Under the pieces are notes generated by a model. That model was not told the DNA's origin and searched no databases. It was given only the letters and a program-made list of their open reading frames with translations. A stretch of 64,000 nt of DNA, from assembly GCA_025526935.1 (NCBI GenBank), contig JAHLKD010000002.1, forward strand, positions 847,001-911,000, given 5' to 3'. This document shows positions 47,958 to 58,365 of the stretch, in pieces. Numbering within the stretch: position 1 is the stretch's first letter; every line of letters starts with the position of its first letter. Both the position numbers and the translations under genes were made by a program. The DNA is from Cladochytrium replicatum. Lineage: Eukaryota > Chytridiomycota > Chytridiomycetes > Cladochytriales > Cladochytriaceae.

Positions 47958-50900
47958 ATGGCGACTGGAAGGTCAATCAGTATTCGGCACGATACATCCA
48001 CAGCAAATTCGCAACACTCTACAACCGAAGTGACTCACCTCTCCAACTCAGACCTTTTGCAAATCCCACTTACAGCTCCACGCCGAAGTTCTGGAATTTC
48101 TGTCCAGTTCGCTCCTCGTGTAGGATCAGACCCAGGCTTACATACTTTGCCTCTGACAGGAAAAGAAGGAGGGGGAGAATCGGAGGGTACAGATATCCCA
48201 CGCAAATCGGGGGCCAGCCGAAGGGGATCACACTTTCATCGTAATTTCAGCACTGGGGATCTTGCTGGCTACTACCCCATTGGACCATTACTTTGGTTTG
48301 GGGACGCATCAATAGAGCGTGAATATCGTCGCTACTACTTTGAAAGAAACATCGACCGCTGGCGCTCAATGGTGTTATTTCTAGCAGCAGTTTTGTTCAC
48401 CGTAAGGAATCTTAACCTCCTGAAACAACTATGCTCAGCCCTTCTTTGGCAGTACTACGCCATCTGGATGCTGGAAAATGCTCAATGCGGATATTTTAGA
48501 GGATGGGATTTGATTGCTCAAGATGGGTTATTCTTTGCCGCTTTTGTAATTATTCCAACGGCAGTGATCTACGGAATCACACGTCCCGAAGCAAAGCGGG
48601 ACTGGATGACAATGTGGCTACACGAAATGTCCTGCGTCGTTGTGCTACTGTTTGTTGGTGGGGGTTTAAGTAAGTCGTCTGGAAGTAAAACATTGGGATA
48701 TGGCAATTTGCTGAAACATAACACAGTTTTTCGGACGCACTGGGAAGAACACTGGAAACAAATCGTCGGTCCATGGAACCGCATAATGAAGCTGTTTCCC
48801 ATGCTAATATTCTCCCCATTGGTCCTCCGTATTCGTTTTCTGTACACATTCGCGCTCCTGGTTTTTCTGATGGGGCTGTACATTGGACTGTCGTATTGGG
48901 CGACATTCTCCACTCAAGCGGCAGATGGAAAGTTTAAAAGGTCGGGATTCTCTGGGCTGGAAATCCTATTTACCTGTGGGAGCTCCGCAATCGACGATTC
49001 AGTAACGATCTTTGGAAAGTGGGGCTGGCTACTGTCCAGTCTGACCTTACTCTTGGCGACGATAGTGTCGACCTGGGGAACGTACAACCTTGAGAAAGTA
49101 AACAGAAAGGAGTTTGTGATCAACTTCGGGCTTGTCAAGGTTTGTCAAACAATAAGATCGTTCACATTGCAAGTGAGCTGAACACTTTTAGTCTAACGAT
49201 CGACTCCGTCATCAACTATCTGGACTTCAGAGAGCTTACGAGGGGAGAGCCGCAGATCTGCATTCCCCACTCGAGAAGTCCATGATGACAGTAAAAAGCT
49301 TAATGGCTGATCCATCATTGCCAAAATCCCTCTACAGCAGGCTGGAGAGGCTACTGGCACTGTTGCAGACGAATGACCTGCTAACGCCGGACCTTAAGCA
49401 AAATGCTCAGAACGGAGCACACGTGGACGTCATGTCACAGGTTTTCTTCATTAGAGGGTCATAAAACTCCCCCACTGATCTAGTATCCACATTAGGCATG
49501 GTTGGAGACGTTTCTTCCCAAGCGAACCAGCAATATTCCTGTATCTTTCTTAGGTCATAGTCAGAATGGCACCCATTCTCCAGCGGAAACCGGGTCCCTT
49601 GCCACAATTGATACCGGCAGTACATCGCAAGATGACACTGAAGAACTTGGCGGCTCAGATAAAGCGCATCCGGTCGAATCATCAGAGGCAACTCCATATA
49701 GAATTGATTCTTCGACAGAAATACCAAAGAGCAGTTTGGATTTGTTCAAAGATGCGCACGGAGTGGGCGACTCGCGCTTGGAATCGTTCCGCCCAGTTCC
49801 TTCATTGTTTAACAAGCGAAGAACATCCACAGAGCCGCAAGGTCAAGAAGCGAAGGGAAGTGTTACGTCAGTCAAGAAGGACCCCACTTCCACGCAATCG
49901 CATAATCCGTCATTGCGGAAAGGTTCGGTGCCTTCATCTCCACCGGCTCCTTCGAGCAGACCTCCGACTGCACAGCAAGATCTATATCGGTCAGTTTTGC
50001 CAAACGAAGTTACTTATGAAGAGTCACATATTCAGCTTCCGTTTGTTCAACCTCCCGATCCACTCAAGCCCGACTCGGACGATCTCTCTCCAATGCCTAT
50101 ACAATTGGCACACTACGAAGAACAATTGCTGTCTCTCACCGAGATTCCGACTGACCAGTTAGGTCCCAGCGGTGTTTCTGGTGACGACGATTATGTCCCT
50201 GGCAACAAAGAGGGTCGACCGTGGTCAGCAGTTTGGAGCATGAACGAAGAGGGACAAGAGCCAAACAGACTTCGACAAGGGGCAATGTTTGTCCAAAGAA
50301 AGAGAATTCAAATGTCATTAGCTAATGTCCAGGACTGGAGCTGGAACCTATTCGACTTAGAAAAGATTGCTGGGAAGAAGACGTTGCAATCTTTAGCAAA
50401 GCAATTCTTTAGACAAAAGGACTTGGTCAAGAGAATGCGTTTACCTGCAAGGAAGCTTGTCAAGTTTTTATCTGTGATTGAAGAGGGTTACAGAGATCTG
50501 CCGTGTAAGTTGTGCAACCATATAATTCGAGCTCTGCAGATAAAGTAACCTCTTATATTTTGCAAGATCATAACTCGTGTCATGCAGCCGACGTACTTCA
50601 TGCGATCAACTACTTTTCAACCTCAGAGCCGTTTACATCACACGTCACAGATATTGAGCTACTTGCGGCTTACACGGCAGCCATCATTCACGGTTCGTAA
50701 AAAAGCTGCCTCCGAGTTTCCGAAATCTCACATAGTCGTAGACTACGATCATCCTGGTGTTAACAATGCTTTCCTTACAAAAATTGGCGACCCAAAAGCA
50801 ATTTTGTATAACGACCGTTCCATTCTAGAGAATCACCATGTTGCAAGTGCATTTGCCATATTGAGTCGAGAAGAATGTAATTTTGTGGAGCTTCTCCCGC

Positions 50901-52227
50901 GAGATATTTTCCGGCAGTTTCGAGAACAAGTGATTGACATGGTGCTGGCAACCGAGTATGTTTATGTTCTTCTGATTGCACGAATATTCTCTAACCCTTA
51001 AAAGCATTGCAAATCACTTTCAAACTCTTTCCACATTCAAGAACAAGGTACTGATAGTGTTTCCCTCTCTTTGAGAGTTTCAGACACTAAGGTTAACACT
51101 CATAGGTTAACGCATCCCCTGTGTACGATTTCCAGAATCACGATGATCGTGCATTACTATGGCGGGCCATAATGAAGGCATCAGATGTTAGCAATGTGTC
51201 CAAGTCGTGGGAAGTGTACAGTGTTTGGCTCGAAAGAATAACAGAGGAGTTTTACAGGCAGGGAGATCGTGAGCGTGAACTTGGGTTTCCTATCACACCT
51301 TTCATGGATCGAAACGTCATGGCAGTGCCGCTGTCGCAGATCAACTTTATGGATTTCATATCATTTCCTTTGTTTGAGACGCTTGGCAAGGTGTTCGTTC
51401 AGGCAGCAGAGGCCCCGATCAAGAATGTTCACAGAAATAGAGAGATCATGATTCAGTGGAAATCACAAGCTACCACTGCAGCAGCAGCAGGATTCACCCC
51501 CCCGAGCGCACCACAAGTCCAAACTATCATCGCTATCGATGAACACGTAGATGAATCACTTGACGGAGGAAGTCCGCTAATGGGCCGAAACGGCAGTCCT
51601 CATCGTTCTGTATCATCTCTGAGTCGCAACGGAATGCGGACTCCCCAGAACGGTAAAAAGTTCGCTCAAAGGCAAATTCTACCAATATTCCCGTCCAGGA
51701 GAGTCAGCTGCCCAGATGATGCGCCGGGAGCAACAATATCTACACTCACAACCCCTTATCCACAGCCTCGAGCATTCCATTCTTCCGTGGTCAGCTTCAA
51801 TAACCTACTAGGTGGCGGATCAAATACAGGTGGAACAGAAGGACAAACCACTGATATGCTTGACCAATCTGTTGTGCCGAGAGCCAGTCGCACGCCGAGA
51901 AAAGACAATAGTGACCCTACTGAAATATCCGAATCCGTCTTCACACCAACATGGAGATCGCAGCCCCCTCATCTCTTGGACGACGCAGTTCCAAACGTTC
52001 TCTCGCCACAAGGATCATCACAATTTTTAAACACCTCAGATATGTCGGACTCGCAAACGAGAGACTCGCGATTTGGCACTAAAGCCAAGAGTGGGCTGTC
52101 CTCACTTTTCGGACGGCAAGGCTCTTCGATCAGCGGTTACCCCTCACCAAGGCGTAGACTTTCGTTCACCCCACGTTTTCGCGAAACAGAAGGAAACCCA
52201 AACTCGAATGGGTCGGTAGATGGTTGA
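47958..52227 (+). CDS. Multi-pass membrane class I cyclic-nucleotide phosphodiesterase
   Basis: Hydrolyses cAMP and/or cGMP. The N-terminal cytosolic tail is followed by about five to six membrane helices (SMVLFLAAVLFTYYAIWML spliced, FFAAFVIIPTAVIYGI, MSCVVVLLFVGGGL, TFALLVFLMGLYIGLSYWA, LLSSLTLLLATIVSTWGTY). Next is a helical region, a long Ser-rich linker, and a complete class I PDE catalytic domain. This has HNSCHAADVLHAINYF, IIHDYDHPGVNNAFL (Asp restored by splicing to AG at about 50742), YNDRSILENHHVASAF, IMKASDVSNVSKSWEVY with the third metal Asp, EEFYRQGDRERELGFPITP, and the glutamine-clamp region LSQINFMDFISFPLFETL. All metal ligands are present. A disordered tail of about 230 residues follows. 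A multi-pass segment fused to a class I PDE is the layout of apicomplexan PDEs; no retinal-binding Lys motif is seen, so it is not obviously a rhodopsin PDE. cAMP/cGMP preference is not readable. Confidence 0.9.
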
Positions 52228-52387
52228 ACCGGTCCCTCATTTCATCACTTTCCAAACATATTCACGTTCCCAGCAGTATGTGTAGTTATCTTTCCCAAAG
52301 AGCAACAGTGCGGTCTGTTTGTGCGTGAGTTTCTCATATATTTCATAAATAACAGTTGTTTTTATATGATGTTTCGAACATGGATTT

Positions 52388-53405
52388 TCAGTCCGTAGAT
52401 GCCGCAAGAGCCATTCGCTTTGTCGATTTTCGTATCGTTTCATCCAAAACCTCCCCAATCTGCTTACTTCCCTCACAGGCGAGCCGAAGTATGGGTTCAA
52501 AATGGTCCATGTGCAACTTATGTTCAGACTATCAACATCGAATGATAAGGTACTGGTAAATATTGTGAAAGCTTGAACAAATTACCGTAACTAGAGTAAG
52601 TTTCCCGCTTTTTACTAGCGTCCCAATGGTGAGAGTCGGAACCTCGGCGTTCTCCTCGATATAGTTCAAATCTGAAAGAAATTGTTAGAGCTTGAAAATG
52701 CTTCAACAAAAGTTGAATACCTAGAATCGGAGCATTATTTACAAACCCTGCGGAACACGCACAAACATAATCGGTCATTGGTATTCCTGCGTCAACCAGA
52801 GCCAAGGTCGCCGCATTGACGGCAGCGTGAAGAGCACCTTAGTAAAATGCACCAAGTGCAATTAGGTTGCATAACACTAAATTAAATACGGAGCTCACCT
52901 CCATCAACTTGGAGAAGCTGCAAGAATATATCAATTTCTGTTCGCGCCGAGTGGGGTAACGAGATGACAGGTTCAAAGTTTTGCTTTATCAAGGTAGCAA
53001 TTTCAAGCAATCGCCTGTGAAAGACATGCGGTTTAAGAAGCCTATTTCCGCAAGAGATGGCTGATTGATCCTCACCGATCCTGTCTCCCACTATGTTTTC
53101 GATCCCCACTACTGAAGCTCGCAACATTGAATTCGACATTTATCGCCACCTTTTCTTGGAGTGCTGATCGCTTATGTGGCTGAAAAGGATGAAGCTCAAT
53201 GCTTATGCAATGCCGTAGATTTCGAGCATCACTGCACCTCGTGAGGCCCATAAACCGCTGCCAGACATTTCGTGTTTCCGTGTTCTATGTACGCCGAGCC
53301 GTCCGCCTGTGCGAAAACGCCTGTCCTACAAGAGATCCTCCTCAGTTCTGGTGGTCTCCTCCCGTCGACACGCAGCCCTTCTGGCGACAGCAAATCGAAC
53401 GACAT
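52388..53405 (-). CDS. RRP41: Exosome complex component RRP41 (EXOSC4, SKI6)
   Basis: RNase PH-like ring subunit of the exosome and direct partner of RRP42. The start MSFDLLSPEGLRVDGRRPPE is the family's usual one, then FAQADGSAYIEHGNTKCLAA and VYGPHE. Next exons read VAINVEFNVASFSSGDRKH, LLEIATLIKQNFEPVISLP, TEIDIFLQLLQVDGG, ALHAAVNAATLALVDAGIPM and DYVCACSAGFVNNAPIL. The last read LNYIEENAEVPTLTIGTLV and HFEPILRLACEGSKQIGEVL, with a stop at 52388-52390. Introns are inferred near 53165-53215, 53015-53070, 52840-52900, 52675-52725 and 52500-52575. It is tail to tail with the PDE gene (160 bp between stops), and its start faces the APSES gene across about 350 bp. The gene for its heterodimer partner RRP42 lies 15 kb away in this window. 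Confidence 0.93.
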
Positions 53406-53750
53406 TTCCAGAATGTGACTGAACCTGAAGAAATTTTCTGCTTTTCTAATTTTTCTCAAACGCGACGTCGAAAGAGCCGCCAGAAACCGTCCAGCCGTTT
53501 GTGACTTGCGCGTTTGGCGTGATTTCGAGGAGAGCACATTGCCCGACATTATCAAACTCCGCCCTTCGCTTGCCCGTACATCCGCTCGCTCAGTGAACGT
53601 GTTCCGACACCAGTGAGTGAGTCCGAACACTTGGGTCTTGTGGTATCTTGCCGGTGTTGGTTGCGGCCAAGAGATACGGTGAATCTGATCTGCTCGATTT
53701 TCACGCTCGCTCCACTAGTGCCGAATCCTGTACTACTTACCCACCATCCG
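53406..53750. promoter_or_regulatory. Divergent promoter region, RRP41 / APSES gene
   Basis: About 345 bp between the start codons of two divergent genes. An open frame on each strand runs through it, probably by chance extension of the two first exons. No TATA or other site stands out. Confidence 0.35.
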
Positions 53751-54667
53751 ATGATGCTTAGCGAGCTGGAAGAAGAAGCCTATGGCTTTCCGTTAACCGA
53801 AGAAATGCTGGACGATCCCAATCAGCTACTTTTGCCTTTCTCAGCTGCCGGGATGCACCACCTGATCCCAACAGCTCTCATCCCCTTCGCCCCACAGTTC
53901 AACAATCCATGGGAAGACCCTCGATATGCCATGACAAATCTTGGGTCCTTTTACCATGCAACGCTCGTTCAGCAGCCTGGTGGTGGGAGTGCCGTACTGT
54001 ACACAGCTGCACCCGCCGCGACCAGCGTCTCTGCACAACCGTACTTCATCCCAACCTTCCCGACAAACTACGTCCCGCCCAATTTCGCCCGCTCCCAAAA
54101 CCAGAGCTCCAAGAGTGACCTCCACCAACACCTGGCATCCAACCCTGGGGGAATGACCACCGCCTTCCGTCCCACACATCTCCCCTTCCACAACGTTCAG
54201 CCAAGCACCCCCGGCGGAGCAGGAATGAACAAGTCGGGATCCAGTTTCAGTACTTCGAGCAACCAGCACAACGCGAACAAACTCGGTGTTTATGAAGCTG
54301 TTTATTCCAACGTCCCGGTCTTTGAGCTCATGTGCAACGGCGTCGCAGTCATGAGGAGGCAGGCAGACTCGTACCTCAACGCCACGCACATCCTCAAAGT
54401 CGCTGGGATAGAGAAGGGAAAGAGGACAAAGATTTTGGAGCGGGAGATCCACACTGGTGTGCACGAGAAAGTGCAGGGAGGATACGGGAAGTACCAGGGA
54501 ACCTGGTAAGTTTCTGATGCAAACTTGGTCAGAGTTTCACTATACTGACCGTGTTTCTTATTCTCAGGATTCCATTGGGACGCGCTCGTGAACTTGCAAG
54601 GGAGTATCAAGTGTTTGACAATCTAAAGCTGATCTTGGAAACAACCCCTGTTATCGACCCCAACTAA
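53751..54667 (+). CDS. APSES (KilA-N-type) DNA-binding transcription factor
   Basis: Fungal APSES proteins (Mbp1, Swi4, StuA, Xbp1 types) control cell-cycle entry and development by binding short palindromic DNA sites. The N-terminal 180 residues are Pro/Ser/Asn-rich with an acidic start ([20 protein letters not shown]). The APSES domain follows: [70 protein letters not shown], spliced over a short intron (54509-54567) to [20 protein letters not shown]. The protein stops only a few residues after the domain (VIDPN, stop 54665-54667), so the ankyrin repeats and coiled coil of Mbp1/Swi4 are absent. The winged-helix residues resemble Mbp1/Swi4 more than StuA. The ATG pair at 53751/53754 is the likely start; an upstream in-frame ATG (53613) would lie in the divergent promoter. 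Confidence 0.88.
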
Positions 54668-55148
54668 GAGACATTCTACATGCGAGACGACATTCTTGTG
54701 AGATATGGAATCTTTCAGCTAACTCTCTGAGTCCAATCTACTTTCTCCCTTGTTATTAAATTAATGTATTTTTTGATTTGTTATTGGGCGAGGACTTTGA
54801 CAGTTTAAAAGGGGAAGTGCTCTATGTCGTTTGCTTTAGGGAGCTTGATCTAAAGTTGATGAGGTCAGAACGAATTTGTGAAACCTGTTACTTTAAAAAT
54901 CTTCATTATTTAATCGATTGCTATTTTTCCTTTCACCAAATGATAACAGACAGGGAACATTTGAATAGCGATGGATTGACAATTTCACACATTGGAGTTC
55001 ATTTACGAGGTGCAAATAGCTGTTCTCCAAACTTGCTATTGCAAATATGTCACGGCAGGTTTGGGAAACAAATAAATCTTATTTTACTGATATATTGTGG
55101 AATCTATCCATCAGAAGTCTATCCATCAGAAGTCTATCCATCAGAAGT
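54668..55148. other. AT-rich intergenic region
   Basis: About 480 bp between two convergent genes, with no coding signal. It is visibly richer in A/T than sequence to the left, a composition that continues through most of the HNOB gene to about 57590. Confidence 0.45.
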
Positions 55149-55155
55149 CTATCCA
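55104..55155 (+). repeat. 15-bp tandem repeat, three units
   Basis: TATCCATCAGAAGTC occurs three times in tandem and then as a partial copy (TATCCAATGGG). It runs up to and slightly across the stop codon of the HNOB gene on the minus strand, so repeat length can alter only the 3' untranslated region. Confidence 0.9.
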
Positions 55156-57981
55156 ATGGGTTTAGGAGGAGGTGCATAACTACCACGCCTTCCCCGCTGA
55201 AGGGTCCCCATCATCTCCTGGCCCTTCTGAATCATAGCAGACGCTTCTGCCAGTCCAGTCATCGCTTTTTTGACTCCTTGGCTCTTAAGAATTCGCTTCT
55301 CCATTGCTTGCAGAGCTATAGTCCCCTTTAACTCCATATAGTTTCTCCAACTTTGTACCATTGCCTCAGCATCTAATTGATTAGCCATATAAATCATAAA
55401 GGATTTGTCAAAAGTTCATTGTAAGGCTCACCTCGGATTTTGATTCCAAATGTAATACACGATGTCAACATTGAAAGAGTGACATAAACCAGTTGGCTTC
55501 CCTGTGAGAGATCCAACGCAAGAATCACATATATCTGAATAATGAGGAACGGCAGTCCAACAAGGGCAAATATGAAATTGTTTCTTTGTGCACTCATTGC
55601 AGATCTCAATTTACTTAGTTTCTCTGCATCTGCACCTTCTTCCCTAGTAAGTGTTCCTGATGGCGAGTCATTTTGATCTCCTCCAAATCCTTTCAATTTA
55701 ATTGGAATCTTTTTTGTATGTAATATTCCGATTGTATGTCTGACTTCCGCTAAATTCTATATAAATTACTTTCTAAACTATCTGATCTCAATAACTCACA
55801 TGCGAAGATTACAATATCATAGAGAGTTCCAGCTGCTGCAACAATAGAAAATGTTGTATATACAATAAAAACATCTGCTGTTGTACCGATTTGGTTCCCC
55901 AAATCCTTGATGGAGAGAAGATTTAAGATCACATCAATCCAATCATAGACAGAGAACATGAGTGTAACAAAAAGCTGCCACTTGAGAGAATGAAGCTGAA
56001 AAGCTTGTCAATCACAACATTTTCAACAGATGTTCTACATGCTTACAAAACCTTCCGTAGCTTCATTTACAATTGTTTTCCGCTCTGACTCAACTAGTCG
56101 ACGATTTTCCTTCAGAAATACATCTATGTTTGGCTATTGAATCTCACTGATCACATATTCGTACCTTTTCTACATTGTGTGCATGTCCCATTTCAACCTG
56201 TCTGTGCTCACTAATGAGAATGAGCTCCTTACTTCGATCCCATGGAGGGATGTCAGCAAGGGCTAGCCCTTGGGAAACTAGTAAGTCTATTGTTGAAGCA
56301 GCTGGTGAGCATCTTCAGTGAGTGGTTTTATCAGCTTTGTCAATTTCTCACCACTGACAACTCACAAAAAGAAGTAGAAGTCACCACCATGACACTTTAC
56401 AAGCTGCCCTGACAATTCCACTTTTTGTAAGCTTGAATTATCATTTGAAAGATGCTGTTTTCGGAAACCTAGCACATTTGATTGGACCCGAACCTGCCCA
56501 CTCCGAGCAATGCGATTAAGCCCTGACACAGATGGTAAAAATGCTGCCTTTGCAGGTCTAATGATAGTAAAAAACTCTGAAATCAGACAAGGATTTGATG
56601 GATCATCTGCTCCTCGCAACATTCCTGGAAACATCCGTGCTAATCGATATCCCACATCAAGGATATTCAGCGATGAATCAATTATGACATGGAACGGAAA
56701 CAGTTTTTGTAAGTCTCTGCGTGAAAGCCAAGTTATCTGGTCATTTCCATTTTGACTTGCAATGGAAGGATGTGAGTTTGCTAAATTTCCTGTCCTATTT
56801 GTTGTTTTGACTGAATGGTGTGAATTAGTCGGTCTTTCTCCACTGATCAATCCAACATTTGTGGGGACCTGAATATTAAGAGCAACAAATGAAGGGACTT
56901 TACTCCCCCCATCCATTTGCAAAGGCAAGCATGATGCCTGCCGCGGCATTCGTACCATGAGGCCAAGAGATCTATTTGGGTCAAAATGGTCTCCACTCTG
57001 AATTGATAGTTGCCGTCCAGTGATGTGAACTGGGAGGGCTTTTGCTATCATATCAGTTGATGGTGCGTCTACATGTGAGATCGCAAAGGTTGGTGCTGCT
57101 TTGATATCACCACGAGATAGTATCCGAACCCTCCAAATTGTTTCACTCCCATCAAGATTTGATTCACTGAATGAGCCAGTTTCAAGTAGATTGAACTCAA
57201 CGTCTTGGTCAAATAACTTAAGTGCAATTTGCTTTACAAGCCCGACAACCAGAGCTCCCAGTCCCTGACGCTGGAAACCAAAAAAAAGAAGAAGCTCGAC
57301 ATTGGAGGAACAGAACTACGAGACTGCTTACAGCTGATACATAAGTGAGAATAAAGGCACTGTCACCGCTTCCAGTTTCATCAATAAAATCAACATCCTC
57401 TGTGCAATAAAATGCTGGCAGTGGTACTTGTTAGTGCCTTCTTCACAATCGAAAGTAGCACTTACAAGGGGCAAGCATCTTTGGATATGCCCTATGTAAA
57501 TGCTCATGCAGAAGGTTCAGGCCAGACATGAAGTCTTCCAAATTGTTTCCAATAGCCTAATATGAAAAACCTGAAAAACAGAGCTTCTTCCTGCTTCGAA
57601 TGTATTCATACTGTCAAAAGCTTTCCGTAACCCTCGGACAGCACGAAATCAGCAAAAAATGCTCCGAATTTCTCCAAGACCACGTCAACGCTAACGCCGA
57701 GCAGGGATGCTCCCGCGGCAACCAAAGCGATTGTTTCGGCATCCGGGTGATCTTCGACGGCAGTAAGTTGTTGTTATTCAACAAGAAGGGCGTAAACATA
57801 CAATGCAGTCGCATAAATCCTCCGGTATTGACTCGACATCCTGCGGTCTGCTTAATTTTATCCCACGCTGTTGGGTTGTTGTGTTTAGAAAGTTCGTATG
57901 AAACCTGTCGTGAATCTGACCATCTCTGCCGAAGTTTTCAAGCACAAAGTTTTCGATCGCGACATGAATAAGGCCGTACAT
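55149..57981 (-). CDS. HNOB-HNOBA heme sensor with C-terminal four-helix membrane module
   Basis: The N-terminus matches the heme-NO-binding domain of soluble guanylate cyclase: MYGLIHVAIENFVLENFGRD, spliced to AWDKIKQTAGCRVNTGGFM, ETIALVAAGASLLGVSVDVV, FMSGLNLLHEHLHRAYPKML (position of the proximal heme His), and ILTYVSARQGLGALVVGLVK with the YxSxR heme-propionate motif intact. After a linker of about 150 residues, the HNOBA domain follows (LFPFHVIIDSSLNILDVGYR, KVELSGQLVKCHGGDFYF, DLLVSQGLALADIPPWDRSK, ELILISEHRQVEMG). The next exon, a helix (NRRLVESERKTIVNEATEGF), would precede the cyclase in a guanylate cyclase. Here it splices in frame to LHSLKWQLFVTLMFSVYDW and about four membrane helices (near 55930, 55830, 55560, 55460). 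The end is a helical Met/Ala/Gln-rich tail, PPPKPIG. No cyclase motif is present. Likely a NO/O2-responsive membrane protein; output unknown. Splices between modules are frame-preserving with usual borders. Confidence 0.85.
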
Positions 57982-58365
57982 GAGCAATGATTCTTGCGCA
58001 GCAGCTGATGGTAAGATCCTTGGGAAACTTGGAGCGGAGTGTTTCACTTTGAATCAACAAACGCAAACAGAGCCGAGAACTGCAGTGATTGGCTACCGAC
58101 GTCCGACTTATCCTGAAATCGAGTTCATTTCCGTGCGCAGAACAATATTCCAATATTCCAGATCAATGTTGTGAATGAATGATTCAACAGAATAGAAGTC
58201 GACCAGCACCCGCAGGCAGTCTCGAACCTGCGCTTTGGGGACATTCCTCGCCACACACCACGCACACGCGAGATTTGATCATCCATCAGAAACAAAATCA
58301 GATTAAATCAGCAAAGATTCGAAAGACAAGAATCGCTGCCGAAACTCGCACCGCAAAAAGAAACC
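57982..58365. promoter_or_regulatory. Divergent promoter region, HNOB gene / PHGDH-like gene
   Basis: About 385 bp between two divergent start codons. No TATA element is obvious. A stretch near 58200-58255 contains a short GC-rich inverted repeat resembling a tRNA T-arm, which is not enough to call a tRNA. Confidence 0.35.

Noticed and set aside
47958-49181. Rhodopsin-PDE fusion
   Set aside because: The membrane segments lack a recognisable retinal-binding Lys helix and the helix count seems below seven or eight.
53613-53750. N-terminal extension of the APSES protein from an ATG at 53613
   Set aside because: It overlaps the divergent promoter and reads Cys/Trp/Arg-rich sequence unlike the acidic start MMLSELEEE at 53751.
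54778-55179. Plus-strand frame of 133 residues ending in a YPSEV repeat
   Set aside because: No domain, A/T-rich composition, and the repeat part is a 15-bp tandem repeat at the end of the minus-strand HNOB gene.
55149-57981. Ordinary soluble guanylate cyclase with a hidden cyclase domain
   Set aside because: The frame after HNOBA continues through splices into membrane helices, and none of the frames from 55149 to 56110 shows cyclase metal-binding or base-recognition motifs.
58198-58255. tRNA-like T-arm (GCAGGTTCGAGA on the minus strand)
   Set aside because: Only a short T-arm-like hairpin and a vague 3' end can be formed; no D arm, anticodon arm or acceptor pairing was found around it.
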